Source of the DNA: Maribacter thermophilus
GTDB lineage: Bacteria; Bacteroidota; Bacteroidia; Flavobacteriales; Flavobacteriaceae
Assembly: GCF_001020565.1 (NCBI RefSeq)
Contig: NZ_LDAS01000001.1
Coordinates: 3,496,520-3,560,519 of the forward strand
Length of the DNA: 64,000 nt
Reading direction: 5' to 3'
Part shown: positions 7,732-16,769 of the stretch, in pieces
Layout of the letters: the number at the start of each line of letters is the position of its first letter
Numbering within the stretch: the stretch's first letter is position 1
Translations under genes and position numbers: made by a program
The notes under the pieces: model-generated
Seen by the model: only the letters and a program-made list of their open reading frames with translations
Databases searched by the model: none
What the model was told of the DNA's origin: nothing

Positions 7732-9300
7732 ATGTTAAAACATATAGTAAGAAGTGTAATTGTTTTTATTGTGTTGGGCAGTATTGGATGCAAAGAAAAA
7801 TCGACGGAAAAGGCAATGGATAAAAAAAATGAGGTGGTCTATTATACAGAAGAATATAGGCCCCAGTTTCATTTTTCGCCTAAAGAGAAATGGATGAACG
7901 ATCCCAATGGGTTGGTATATCACGGAGGAAAGTATCATTTGTTTTATCAACATTATCCTGAAGATATTGTTTGGGGGCCAATGCATTGGGGGCACGCGGT
8001 AAGTGAAGATATGATACATTGGCAACATAAACCTATTGCGCTATATCCGGACCGGCACGGGTACATTTTTTCGGGAAGTGCGGTTGTGGATACAGAAAAT
8101 ACTTCTGGTTTTGGAACAGCGGAAAATCCGGCTATGGTGGCCGTTTTTACATACCATGACGATACACTTCTGAAGAAGGGCGAAAATAATTTTCAGACCC
8201 AGGGTATTGCATATAGTTTGGATAATGGCGATAGTTGGACGGTATATGAGGGGAACCCGGTAGTGGGAAACACGGGAATCAAGGATTTTAGGGATCCAAA
8301 GGTTTTTTGGAACGATATTAAAAATAATTGGACCATGTTATTGGTGGCCGGAGACCATTTGCAAATATGGGAATCCGATGATTTGAAGAAGTGGGAAAAA
8401 GTAAGTGAATTTGGCCGTGACAAGGGTGCCCATGGGGGTGTTTGGGAATGCCCCGATTTATTTAAACTAAAAGTAGAAGGGCATGATGAGGAGAAGTGGG
8501 TATTACTTATCAGTATAAATCCAGGTGCCCCAAACGGGGGTAGTGGTACCCAATATTTTATTGGAGAGTTTGATGGGGATACTTTTACTACAGACCAAGA
8601 GGAGACAAAATGGATAGATCTGGGAAGGGACAATTATGCCGGGGTAACGTATAACAATGTACCGAACCAAGATAGAATTTTTATTGGTTGGATGAGCAAC
8701 TGGGATTATGCTGCCGATACACCTACAAAAGTTTGGAGAAGTGCTATGACCTTGCCCAGAAAATTATCTTTACATAGAAATAATGGGCAATTGGAGCTGT
8801 ACAATTATCCATTGGAAAACTTTGATAAGATTGTTGGTAAGTCTTATGAACAGCCTCTCATCTCACTAAAGAAAAATGAACTAAAACAGCTAGACCTGCA
8901 ATTTGGAAATAGATCGGAAATAAAATTCAATATGGGAGCACATAATGCCAATTGGGTTTTTAGTAATGAACAGGGTGATAGCTTAAAGGTCTCAGTGGAT
9001 ATTAAAAATAAAAAGGTGTTATTGGATCGTTCTAAGTCCGGCCTTACAGATTTTAGTCCGAAATTTAGCGACGGCTTACAAGAGATGAATATTCCAAACC
9101 TTAAAGATGGTAATATAGAAGTGCGCATGATACTCGATCACTCGTCTTTAGAGCTGTTTTTTAATAAAGGACAATATGTAATGACCAATCAAATTTTTCC
9201 TACCAGTGCGTATACCAAATTGACCATAGAAAATTTGTCGGACGGGGTACTTGAAATAAAGAGTTTTACCGAAGGCGAAGTAGAACGAATTTGGGATTGA
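7732..9300 (+). CDS. GH32 fructosidase lipoprotein (levanase/inulinase/invertase family)
   Basis: A 522-residue glycoside hydrolase family 32 enzyme, with an N-terminal five-bladed beta-propeller and a C-terminal beta-sandwich. The three catalytic residues are visible: nucleophile D57 in WMNDPNG, transition-state stabiliser D188 in FRDP, and acid/base E239 in WECPD. The N-terminus is a lipoprotein signal with lipobox SIGC, lipidated C20, so it is probably surface- or periplasm-anchored and hydrolyses beta-fructosyl bonds of fructans or sucrose. It has no SusC/SusD or fructokinase next to it. It ends in a strong bidirectional hairpin shared with the tRNA on the other strand. Confidence 0.92.
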   Translation: MLKHIVRSVIVFIVLGSIGCKEKSTEKAMDKKNEVVYYTEEYRPQFHFSPKEKWMNDPNGLVYHGGKYHLFYQHYPEDIVWGPMHWGHAVSEDMIHWQHKPIALYPDRHGYIFSGSAVVDTENTSGFGTAENPAMVAVFTYHDDTLLKKGENNFQTQGIAYSLDNGDSWTVYEGNPVVGNTGIKDFRDPKVFWNDIKNNWTMLLVAGDHLQIWESDDLKKWEKVSEFGRDKGAHGGVWECPDLFKLKVEGHDEEKWVLLISINPGAPNGGSGTQYFIGEFDGDTFTTDQEETKWIDLGRDNYAGVTYNNVPNQDRIFIGWMSNWDYAADTPTKVWRSAMTLPRKLSLHRNNGQLELYNYPLENFDKIVGKSYEQPLISLKKNELKQLDLQFGNRSEIKFNMGAHNANWVFSNEQGDSLKVSVDIKNKKVLLDRSKSGLTDFSPKFSDGLQEMNIPNLKDGNIEVRMILDHSSLELFFNKGQYVMTNQIFPTSAYTKLTIENLSDGVLEIKSFTEGEVERIWD

Positions 9301-9360
9301 TGCTCTTTTTAAACATGTAATAAGTTAAGCAATAGTGTTTGCGAATACCGTAGAACAAAA

Positions 9361-9389
9361 AAATCCTTACCGTTAGGTAAGGATTTTTT
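9361..9389. terminator. bidirectional Rho-independent terminator
   Basis: A perfect 11-bp stem (9361-9371 with 9376-9386) and a GTTA loop, with an A-run before and a T-run after, so it works in both directions: for the GH32 gene on the plus strand and the tRNA-Phe on the minus strand. Confidence 0.85.
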
Positions 9390-9390
9390 G

Positions 9391-9463
<73 letters not shown>

Positions 9464-9483
9464 AGATGCTCTGTAAGCGGCTG

Positions 9484-9514
9484 CAAATATAATTTCAAAT
9501 TTGAGATATACCAA
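9484..9514 (-). promoter_or_regulatory. consensus Bacteroidetes promoter for tRNA-Phe
   Basis: On the minus strand TTG (9512-9514) is followed after 20 bases by TATATTTG (9484-9491), an exact match to TTG-N17-23-TAnnTTTG. The predicted start is near 9477, about 14 bases before the mature tRNA. Confidence 0.7.
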
Positions 9515-9876
9515 CTAAAATTTAAAAAAAGCATGTTTTTTTGTTCCTTACAGATAGGGTTAGACTAAGGTATATGGTTGTAGAGGTTTAAAAAATAGAA
9601 GGTTATGTTCTTTTTTCGAGGAATTATTTTTCTTTTTCGGATTAAAAGTGTTTCTAAATTGTGAATATCATAAAATCTTCTTAATAAAATCTAAATACGG
9701 ATATGATGTATGTGTATAATTCTGTATTTTTAAGAGCATCACGGGTGAAATATGTCCATCATATTTTTTGTTTGAAACATGTGATTAATAGTGTGCATAA
9801 ATTTTAAAGTCTAGTGAAAACCTTGGTAAAAGTGTTTTAAGCTAGATAATACTGACCAAAATATAAATACTAATAC
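9515..9876. other. AT-rich intergenic region upstream of tldD
   Basis: About 360 bases without a credible reading frame, repeat or RNA. It should hold the tldD promoter, but I find no clean TTG-N17-23-TAnnTTTG match; near-matches such as TATTTTTTG around 9771-9780 are not convincing. Confidence 0.5.
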
Positions 9877-11517
9877 ATGAAAAGAAGAGACTTTGTACAA
9901 TTATCCGGAATGGGTGCAGCATCCTTGTTGGTGCCTGCGAGCATGATGGGGAATACGATTCCGACAGAAGCCCTGTTAGCTCCAGGGATGGATGTTGTTG
10001 TAAAAAAACGAATGGCCGATGTTGCCTTGAACACAGCCAAATCTTTAGGGGCCACCTACGCAGACGCCCGTATTGGAAGGTATTTGAACCAATATGTCTT
10101 TACAAGGGAAGACAAAGTGCAAAACGTGGTTAATACCGAATCTTTTGGTATTGGTATACGGGTTATAGCCAATGGCACTTGGGGATTTGCCTCTACCAAC
10201 AGTGTTACCGAAGACGGAATCAAAAAAGCCACTCAACAGGCAGTGGCAATAGCAAAGGCAAACTCTAAAATTCAAAAAGAACCGGTGAAACTTGCGCCTG
10301 TTCCATCGTACGGTGAAGTATCTTGGAAAACACCCATTAAAAAAGACTTTAAGGAAGTACCCGTTTCAGAAAAGGTAGATTTATTATTGAGTGCCAATGC
10401 CGCTGCAATGGAAAGTGGTGCCAATTTTGTGAATTCTGCCCTGTTTATGGTAAATGAGCAAAAATACTTTGCTTCTACCGACGGTTCGTATATAGATCAA
10501 GATGTGCATCGTATCTGGCCAACGTTTAGCGTTACGGCCGTAGATAGGGGTGCTGGTAAGTTTAAGACCCGACAGGCCATGAGTGCCCCCATGGGAATGG
10601 GGTATGAGTATATGGACGGTCTTGCCTCTGAAAAAAAGGAAGGTCCGGCCGGAATAACCCTTTACAGCAAAAGTTATGATATTGTCGAGGATGCCGTGCA
10701 AGCGGCCAAACAGGCAAAAGAAATGCTGACCGCAAAATCTGTAGATCCAGGCAAATATGACTTGGTATTAGAACCTAATCATTTGGGGCTTACCATTCAT
10801 GAATCTGTTGGTCATCCATTAGAACTGGATCGTGTATTGGGCTATGAAGCTAATTATGCAGGAACAAGTTTTGCAACCCTTGATAAATGGAAATCGGGTA
10901 ACTTTAACTACGGTAGTGAGATTGTTAACCTAGTGGCCGATAAGACCCAAGTAGGTAGTTTAGGTGCGGTTGGTTATGACGATGAAGGGGTTAAATGTAA
11001 GAAATGGGACTTGGTAAGGAACGGAACCTTGGTAAACTACCAAGCAATTAGAGATCAAGTGAATATTCTTGGCCAAAATGAATCGCATGGCTGTTGTTAT
11101 GCTCAAAGCTGGAACGACGTTCAGTTTCAGCGTATGCCTAACGTTTCGTTAGAACCGGGTAAAGAGAAATACTCCATTGCCGAGATGATCAAAGATGTTG
11201 AAAAAGGGATATATATTGCAGGTCGTGGATCCTACTCCATAGATCAGCAGCGTTATAACTTCCAATTTGGGGGAACTATTTTTTATGAGATAAAGAATGG
11301 CGAGATCGTAGGTATGTTGAACGATGTTGCATATCAATCCAATACCCAAGAGTTTTGGAATTCTTGTGTAAAAATATGTGACGAGAACGACTATCGTTTG
11401 TTTGGTTCTTTCTTTGATGGAAAGGGGCAGCCTTCTCAGGTAAGTGCGGTATCACACGGTAGTGCTACTTCAAGATTCAATGATATTAATGTAATTAATA
11501 CTGGTCGTTCCATTTAA
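9877..11517 (+). CDS. tldD: TldD-family metallopeptidase with Tat-type signal
   Basis: A 546-residue member of the TldD/PmbA family. The metal-binding HExxxH motif is present as HESVGH (H308-H313), followed by the conserved PLELDRVLGYEANYAGTSFA-type segment; family enzymes are zinc-dependent peptidases that act as TldD/TldE heterodimers on small peptides. The N-terminus (KRRDFVQLSGMGAASLLVP) looks like a twin-arginine signal, which would place it in the periplasm, unlike cytoplasmic E. coli TldD. Compared with E. coli TldD (about 480 residues) the extra length is mainly N-terminal. It is followed 27 bases later by the tldE homologue. Confidence 0.88.
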   Translation: MKRRDFVQLSGMGAASLLVPASMMGNTIPTEALLAPGMDVVVKKRMADVALNTAKSLGATYADARIGRYLNQYVFTREDKVQNVVNTESFGIGIRVIANGTWGFASTNSVTEDGIKKATQQAVAIAKANSKIQKEPVKLAPVPSYGEVSWKTPIKKDFKEVPVSEKVDLLLSANAAAMESGANFVNSALFMVNEQKYFASTDGSYIDQDVHRIWPTFSVTAVDRGAGKFKTRQAMSAPMGMGYEYMDGLASEKKEGPAGITLYSKSYDIVEDAVQAAKQAKEMLTAKSVDPGKYDLVLEPNHLGLTIHESVGHPLELDRVLGYEANYAGTSFATLDKWKSGNFNYGSEIVNLVADKTQVGSLGAVGYDDEGVKCKKWDLVRNGTLVNYQAIRDQVNILGQNESHGCCYAQSWNDVQFQRMPNVSLEPGKEKYSIAEMIKDVEKGIYIAGRGSYSIDQQRYNFQFGGTIFYEIKNGEIVGMLNDVAYQSNTQEFWNSCVKICDENDYRLFGSFFDGKGQPSQVSAVSHGSATSRFNDINVINTGRSI

Positions 11518-11544
11518 AGGATACGCAATTCAAAAAATTCGAAA

Positions 11545-12861
11545 ATGGCAATATATACAGAAGAAGAAGCTAGAAAAATAATGGAAAAAGCCCTAAGCTT
11601 TTCCACAGCCGACATCTGCGAAATAAATTTGAGCGGTAGTGAAAGTGGTAATATCCGTTATGCAAGAAATTCCGTTTCCACATCGGGTCATAGATCAAAC
11701 CAGACATTGGCAGTACAGTCCAGTTTTGGAAAAAAATCGGGAACGGCAACAATTGACGAGTTTGACGATGCCTCTTTGGAAAAAGTGGTAAAAAGGGCAG
11801 AGGAGTTGGCAAAGTTATCGCCCGAAAACCCCGAATTTATGGATCCCTTAGGTCCGCAAACCTATGACAAGGCAATAAATTATGTGGAGGCAACGGCAAA
11901 TATTACACCTGAATACAGAGCGTCTGTGGCCAATGACAGTATTGAGCCGGCTACCAAACAAGATGTTACCGCAGCAGGGTTTTTAGATGATTCGTATGGT
12001 TTTAGTGCCATGCTTAACTCTAAAGGGTTGTTTGCCTATAACAAGTTTTCAAATGTTGATTTTACGGTGACCATGAGAACCAACGATGGTACCGGATCTG
12101 GTTGGGTATCCCGTGATTATAACGATGTTACCAAATTTAATGCCGCGGAAGCTTCTAAGATAGCAATAGACAAAGCCGTAATGTCCAGAGAGGCAAAGGC
12201 AATAGAGCCAGGTAAATATACAGTTATTTTAGAGCCTGCGGCTGCCGAAAATCTTATAAGAAACATGGGGCGGTCTTTAAATGCACGTACAGCGGATGAA
12301 GGTCGTAGCTTTATGTCCAAAGAAGGCGGTGGTACAAAAATGGGAGAGAAGATTTTAGATGAGAGGGTCAATATTTGGTCCGATCCATTACATCCCGAAG
12401 TGCCGACCTCCACATGGAACGGTGCAGGGCAGCCTCTTAAAAAAACTACTTGGATAGAGAACGGTGTAGTCAAAAATTTGGCGTACAGTAGATATTGGGC
12501 AGAGCAGAAAGGAGTAGAGCCTGTTCCTTTTCCAAGTAACCTGATCATGAGCGGTGGAGATGCTTCATTGGAAGATTTGATCAAGGGCACCAAAAAGGGG
12601 ATTTTAGTGACCAGATTATGGTACATACGCTCGGTAGATCCCCAAACATTGCTCTACACAGGTTTAACAAGGGATGGAACTTTCTATATCGAAAACGGAA
12701 AAATTAAACACCCTGTTAAAAATTTCCGCTTTAACGAAAGTCCTATTATCATGTTGAATAATTTGGAAACCCTAGGTAAGCAAGTAAGGATCAATGGTAA
12801 CCTAATACCGTACATGAAAATCAGGGACTTTACATTCACCAGTTTGTCTGATGCAGTTTAA
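11545..12861 (+). CDS. pmbA: TldE/PmbA-family protein
   Basis: A 438-residue paralogue of the preceding gene lacking the HExxxH motif, as expected for the TldE (PmbA) subunit that supports TldD in the heterodimeric peptidase. Homology is clear in the N-terminal segment (RYARNSVSTSGHRSNQTLAV) and in the C-terminal region (TREWYIRSVDP-like TRLWYIRSVDPQTLLYTGLTRDG and IENGKIKHPVKNFRF). No signal peptide is visible, in contrast with its partner. It forms a two-gene operon with tldD, closed by a hairpin terminator 16 bases after its stop. Confidence 0.88.
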   Translation: MAIYTEEEARKIMEKALSFSTADICEINLSGSESGNIRYARNSVSTSGHRSNQTLAVQSSFGKKSGTATIDEFDDASLEKVVKRAEELAKLSPENPEFMDPLGPQTYDKAINYVEATANITPEYRASVANDSIEPATKQDVTAAGFLDDSYGFSAMLNSKGLFAYNKFSNVDFTVTMRTNDGTGSGWVSRDYNDVTKFNAAEASKIAIDKAVMSREAKAIEPGKYTVILEPAAAENLIRNMGRSLNARTADEGRSFMSKEGGGTKMGEKILDERVNIWSDPLHPEVPTSTWNGAGQPLKKTTWIENGVVKNLAYSRYWAEQKGVEPVPFPSNLIMSGGDASLEDLIKGTKKGILVTRLWYIRSVDPQTLLYTGLTRDGTFYIENGKIKHPVKNFRFNESPIIMLNNLETLGKQVRINGNLIPYMKIRDFTFTSLSDAV

Positions 12862-12877
12862 AGGATAGTAATTTTAT

Positions 12878-12920
12878 AAACTGGTTGCAATTGAAGATGG
12901 TTGTAACCAGTTTTTCTTTT
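12878..12920 (+). terminator. Rho-independent terminator of tldD-pmbA
   Basis: A 13-bp stem (12878-12890 with 12901-12913, one G-U pair), a 10-base loop and a T-rich tail (TTTTTCTTTT). It separates the tldDE pair from the next operon, which starts only about 20 bases later. Confidence 0.8.
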
Positions 12921-12942
12921 AACATAATAGAATAGTATACCG

Positions 12943-13563
12943 TTGAGCAATGCCTTTTTTTTTACCCGTCTTCAATACGAATCCGGCGATTGGGATGTAG
13001 ATCAGCGAATGCCCTCTAATCTGCTGAACTCTTTGGTAGAGTATACCACGTTGCAAGTGAACACTGTTGAGAATATAGTGCCACTGGCCAGTGACGATAT
13101 TTTTAAATGTCCTTTTTGTTATTTGTCGGGCCATAAGCTGGTGCAGTTTTCAAAAAAGGAAAAAGAGAATTTTAAAAAATATGTGGATAACGGTGGGTTT
13201 GTTTTTGTAGATGATTGTAACCACGATATAGACGGTCTTTTTGCAAAGTCTTTTGAGCGGCAAATGGAAGAGTTGTTCGGTAGTGAAGCTCTTAAAAAAA
13301 TACCTAACGATCACGAATTGTATTCTGTTTTCTTCGATTTTGAAGATGGTCCGCCTACGACCTCACAAGAACTCAATGGTTGGGGCGATGATTTGGTGCA
13401 CGAATATTTGAAAGCTATTGAAGTAAAGGGTAGAATTGGTGTTTTGTACAGTAATAAGGATTATGGTTGTGAATGGGACTATGACTTTAGAAACAAAAGA
13501 TGGTATAAGATAGATAATACAAGATTTGGAGTAAATATTGTGATGTACGCATTAACTTCTTAA
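12943..13563 (+). CDS. DUF4159 domain protein
   Basis: A 206-residue protein matching DUF4159: an N-terminal FFFTRLQYESGDWDVDQRMPSNLL segment, a central Rossmann-like core (CPFCYLSGH, then NGGFVFVDDCNHD) resembling the class I glutamine-amidotransferase-like fold of this family, and a C-terminal GRIGVLYSNKDYGCEWDYD. No signal peptide is visible. The start is the TTG at 12943; an in-frame stop at 12928 leaves no ATG option. DUF4159 proteins are typically encoded with MoxR ATPases, DUF58 and BatA proteins, exactly as here. Function is not known. It is the first gene of the six-gene operon ending at 20729. Confidence 0.8.
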   Translation: MSNAFFFTRLQYESGDWDVDQRMPSNLLNSLVEYTTLQVNTVENIVPLASDDIFKCPFCYLSGHKLVQFSKKEKENFKKYVDNGGFVFVDDCNHDIDGLFAKSFERQMEELFGSEALKKIPNDHELYSVFFDFEDGPPTTSQELNGWGDDLVHEYLKAIEVKGRIGVLYSNKDYGCEWDYDFRNKRWYKIDNTRFGVNIVMYALTS

Positions 13564-13572
13564 ATACATAAA

Positions 13573-14580
13573 ATGGATAATAATTTGGCAACGGCCGAAA
13601 AGGAGATAAAGGCATTAACGGATAAACTACCGTTATTAAAAAAGGAAATAGGCAAGGTGATCATTGGGCAAGAAGAGACCATTGAACATTTGTTGATTAC
13701 TTTCTTGGCAGGTGGCCATGCGCTTTTGGAAGGTGTGCCCGGTCTGGCAAAAACCTTATTGATAAAGACAATTTCGCAAGCTATTGACCTAAAGTTCAAT
13801 AGAATTCAATTTACCCCGGACCTAATGCCTTCTGATATTGTGGGTACCGAGATATTGGAAGAAGACCATACTACTGGCAATAAGTATTTTAAATTTAACA
13901 AGGGGCCCATATTTGCGAACATAGTACTGGCCGATGAGATCAATAGAACGCCGCCCAAGACCCAAGCCGCACTATTGGAGGCAATGCAAGAATTTGAGGT
14001 AACGTACTCTGGTAAAACATATAAGATGGACAGGCCGTTTTTTATTTTGGCGACCCAAAACCCCATTGAGCAATCGGGCACTTTTCCATTACCAGAGGCA
14101 CAACAAGACCGTTTTCTGTTTTACATAAAAATATCCTATCCTTCCGCATCGGAAGAAGTCACTATTTTAAAAAGTACTACAGGCTCCAATAAACCAAAAA
14201 TAGAAAAGATAATCGGTGGCCCGGAAATTATAAAGCTACAAACATTGGTGCGCGATGTACCTATCAGCGATGATCTTATCGCTTATGTAAGTGATATAGT
14301 AAGAGCTACTAGACCAGAAACTTCTACAAATGAATTTGTGAAGAATTGGGTGAGTTGGGGAGCAGGGCCAAGAGCCGGACAGGCAATGATATTAACGGCA
14401 AAGGCCAGGGCTTTGCAAGAAGGACGTTTTTCAGTTACCCTAGAGGACATAAAAAGAGTGGCTTACCCCGTATTAAGACATCGAATTATAGTCAATTTTA
14501 GAGCCGAGGCAGAGGGCATAACTTCCGATAAGGTAACGGAAAACTTATTAGAAAATATAAAAGTGAACATTAAGCGCTGA
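13573..14580 (+). CDS. MoxR-family AAA+ ATPase
   Basis: A 335-residue AAA_3 ATPase. Walker A is GVPGLAKT (54-61) and Walker B is VLADEINR (118-125); a sensor-like ILATQNPIEQSGTFPLPEAQQDRF follows, characteristic of MoxR proteins. The C-terminal helical lid covers roughly residues 255-335. MoxR ATPases are thought to act as chaperones that mature partner proteins carrying von Willebrand A-like domains; the DUF58 product five bases downstream is the obvious partner. Cytoplasmic. Confidence 0.92.
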   Translation: MDNNLATAEKEIKALTDKLPLLKKEIGKVIIGQEETIEHLLITFLAGGHALLEGVPGLAKTLLIKTISQAIDLKFNRIQFTPDLMPSDIVGTEILEEDHTTGNKYFKFNKGPIFANIVLADEINRTPPKTQAALLEAMQEFEVTYSGKTYKMDRPFFILATQNPIEQSGTFPLPEAQQDRFLFYIKISYPSASEEVTILKSTTGSNKPKIEKIIGGPEIIKLQTLVRDVPISDDLIAYVSDIVRATRPETSTNEFVKNWVSWGAGPRAGQAMILTAKARALQEGRFSVTLEDIKRVAYPVLRHRIIVNFRAEAEGITSDKVTENLLENIKVNIKR

Positions 14581-14584
14581 CCCA

Positions 14585-15481
14585 TTGAAAAACGATTATA
14601 GGCAATTACTACAACCTCAAATTATCAATAGTGTGTCTGGTTTGGCATTGATTGCCCGTGTGGTCGTAGATACTTTTCTGGCCGGGTCGCATCAAAGTAG
14701 AAGGATCGGTACCGGATTGGAATTTAGCCAATATAGAGGGTATCAGCCAGGGGATGACATGAGGCTGTTGGATTGGAAAATGTTGGCGCGATCCGGTAGG
14801 TACTACATAAAAGAGTCCGATATAGACACCCATGTCACTGTTAAGTTTATTGTAGATACCAGCGCCTCAATGTTACATGAAGAAGATGGTCTTAAGAAAA
14901 TGGATTATGTGCGTGTACTGGTGGCGTCGCTGGCTTACTTATCGCAAAATCAAGGGGATTCGGTGGGTCTTTTTGCATTGAATAATATTAATTTGCAAAG
15001 CCTTTTTCCTTCTTCAAATAGAAAGCATTACAATCGTTTATTGCATGAACTTATCCATATGAAGGTGGGGGGGGTGTGGCCTTCCGATCAGAACGATTTG
15101 GATAAAATTCATCAAAGAACCCAAAAAGAGCTATTGTTTCTTGTGACCGATATGCACGAGAACAATGCGGAGTTGACCAATTGGGTGCTTAGCCTAAAGA
15201 CTTCAAAAAACGAAGTTTGTGTGTTACATGTGTTAGGTAAAAATGAAATAGCGTTCGATTATAAGGGAGCCATTGTTTTTGAGGACCTGGAAACCGGGGA
15301 GAAGGTAAAAGTAAATGCAAAAAATGCAAAGGAAGCCTACCTTAAGGCTATGCAAGGCAGCTTAAAGGAAATTAAAGAAGCTTTTTTGACCAAAGATGTC
15401 GGGTATGAACTCTTTAGATTGGACCGCCCCATAGAAGAGGCATTGCAGTTTTTTTTAAAGAAAAGAGCACGTTTAAGTTGA
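14585..15481 (+). CDS. DUF58 protein (vWA-like partner of MoxR)
   Basis: A 298-residue DUF58 protein without a transmembrane region. The signature YQPGDDMRLLDWK (53-65) is followed by a vWA-like fold whose metal-adhesion (MIDAS) motif reads DTSASM (91-96). In MoxR systems this protein is the usual client or effector of the ATPase. It starts at a TTG five bases after the moxR stop; there is no closer ATG. Its stop is separated from the BatA-like gene by one base, so the two are surely co-translated. Confidence 0.85.
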   Translation: MKNDYRQLLQPQIINSVSGLALIARVVVDTFLAGSHQSRRIGTGLEFSQYRGYQPGDDMRLLDWKMLARSGRYYIKESDIDTHVTVKFIVDTSASMLHEEDGLKKMDYVRVLVASLAYLSQNQGDSVGLFALNNINLQSLFPSSNRKHYNRLLHELIHMKVGGVWPSDQNDLDKIHQRTQKELLFLVTDMHENNAELTNWVLSLKTSKNEVCVLHVLGKNEIAFDYKGAIVFEDLETGEKVKVNAKNAKEAYLKAMQGSLKEIKEAFLTKDVGYELFRLDRPIEEALQFFLKKRARLS

Positions 15482-15482
15482 T

Positions 15483-16769
15483 ATGACATTTACACATCCA
15501 ACATATCTCTGGGGGTTATTTTCGTTATTGTTGCCAATAATAATTCACCTTTTAAACCAAGGCGATGTAATAACGCTCAAAGTTGGTAGTATCAAATATC
15601 TTTCTGAGCATGATACAAAGCAATCTAGAAAAATAAAGATCAATGAGATTTTATTGTTGATTCTTCGTTTGCTTTTGCTAGTACTTGTGGTATTGGTGAT
15701 GGCCGGACCAAAATGGAAAACGCCGTCGAATAATACATCTATAACTTATTTAATAGAGCCTTCTTTACTTCAAAATGCACAAATAAAGTCTTTATTGGAT
15801 TCTTTGCCGTCTTCCGATTTAAAATTATTGGCCGACGGTTTTCCCGATATTGAAGATTATGGTGGGGGTAATGAAGAGACAAATTATTGGAAATTGGCAC
15901 AAGAGATGCCCGTGTTGGGGTCAGATAGTATCGTAGTCTTCTCAAAAGGGCTGGTCAGAGGTGTTAAAGGAAAAAGGCCTACCATTTCTGAGCATATTAA
16001 TTGGATGGTCTTGGATGATGGGGAAGCACAAAGTAAATATGTTGGGGCATGGGTAGTTAATGATTCTGTGGAATTACTTCAGGTCAATAGCGATAATAGA
16101 TTAACGGATATAGCTAAACGGAATATTTCTAAAGCTGATGAGGAAATTAAAAGATTGGATAATGATAGTCTGTTTTTTTCTTCGGAAAAAGGACACTTTA
16201 ATATTCCTGTTTGGAAAAAAGATACCATTGGGGCAGGTATCTTTTTTGATACCGATTTTGAGAAAGAAAAGTTCTTTATGGAAGCGGCTCTTAAAGCGGT
16301 AGAGGCATATGGTGGACATGCGGTAAACATCGTTAGTTATAGAAAAGGGGAAAGTGTGAGGGCTTTTGATTCTGTAATGGACCTTTCGGTGTGGTTGGGG
16401 GTGGACCCCCATTTAGAAACCCCTGTTACCATTATTTTTAATCCCGATTCTTTAGCGGGCAAATTACTAGTGCCGACAGAAAGAAAAAATTTATACTCGC
16501 TTACACAAAGGTTGAATATAGAATCTGCTATAGACATGGGGCTGACCAAGGATTTGGCTCATATCTTGTTAAAAAATGATAGTATTCAAAACCTAGTGGA
16601 TTCATACGATCTAAGGGTTTTGGCCGAAGAAGAGATAGTTCCCGTCTTTGAAGATATAAATAGATCATCGGTCCGTATGGGTACTATGGATGTTTCTCCT
16701 TGGTTGTGGTCGTTTATAGCGCTGCTGCTGTTGTTCGAAAGAATGTTGTCAAAAATGAAAAAACAATGA
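15483..16769 (+). CDS. BatA-type membrane protein (aerotolerance-regulator N-terminal domain)
   Basis: A 428-residue protein. Residues 1-75 are the BatA N-terminal domain (HPTYLWGLFSLLLPIIIHLL, then a short basic cytoplasmic loop and a second membrane helix LLLLVLVVLVMAGP). A large soluble region follows and a C-terminal membrane helix (WLWSFIALLLLFERML) ends the protein. The central region should carry a vWA- or amidotransferase-like fold, but the MIDAS motif is not obvious. In Bacteroidetes, Bat proteins were linked to aerotolerance, although that role is disputed. The stop overlaps the next start (ATGA), indicating translational coupling. Confidence 0.8.
   Translation: MTFTHPTYLWGLFSLLLPIIIHLLNQGDVITLKVGSIKYLSEHDTKQSRKIKINEILLLILRLLLLVLVVLVMAGPKWKTPSNNTSITYLIEPSLLQNAQIKSLLDSLPSSDLKLLADGFPDIEDYGGGNEETNYWKLAQEMPVLGSDSIVVFSKGLVRGVKGKRPTISEHINWMVLDDGEAQSKYVGAWVVNDSVELLQVNSDNRLTDIAKRNISKADEEIKRLDNDSLFFSSEKGHFNIPVWKKDTIGAGIFFDTDFEKEKFFMEAALKAVEAYGGHAVNIVSYRKGESVRAFDSVMDLSVWLGVDPHLETPVTIIFNPDSLAGKLLVPTERKNLYSLTQRLNIESAIDMGLTKDLAHILLKNDSIQNLVDSYDLRVLAEEEIVPVFEDINRSSVRMGTMDVSPWLWSFIALLLLFERMLSKMKKQ

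Noticed and set aside
8193-8633. 146-codon minus-strand frame within the GH32 gene
   Set aside because: Antisense to a GH32 with all three catalytic residues; no recognisable fold.
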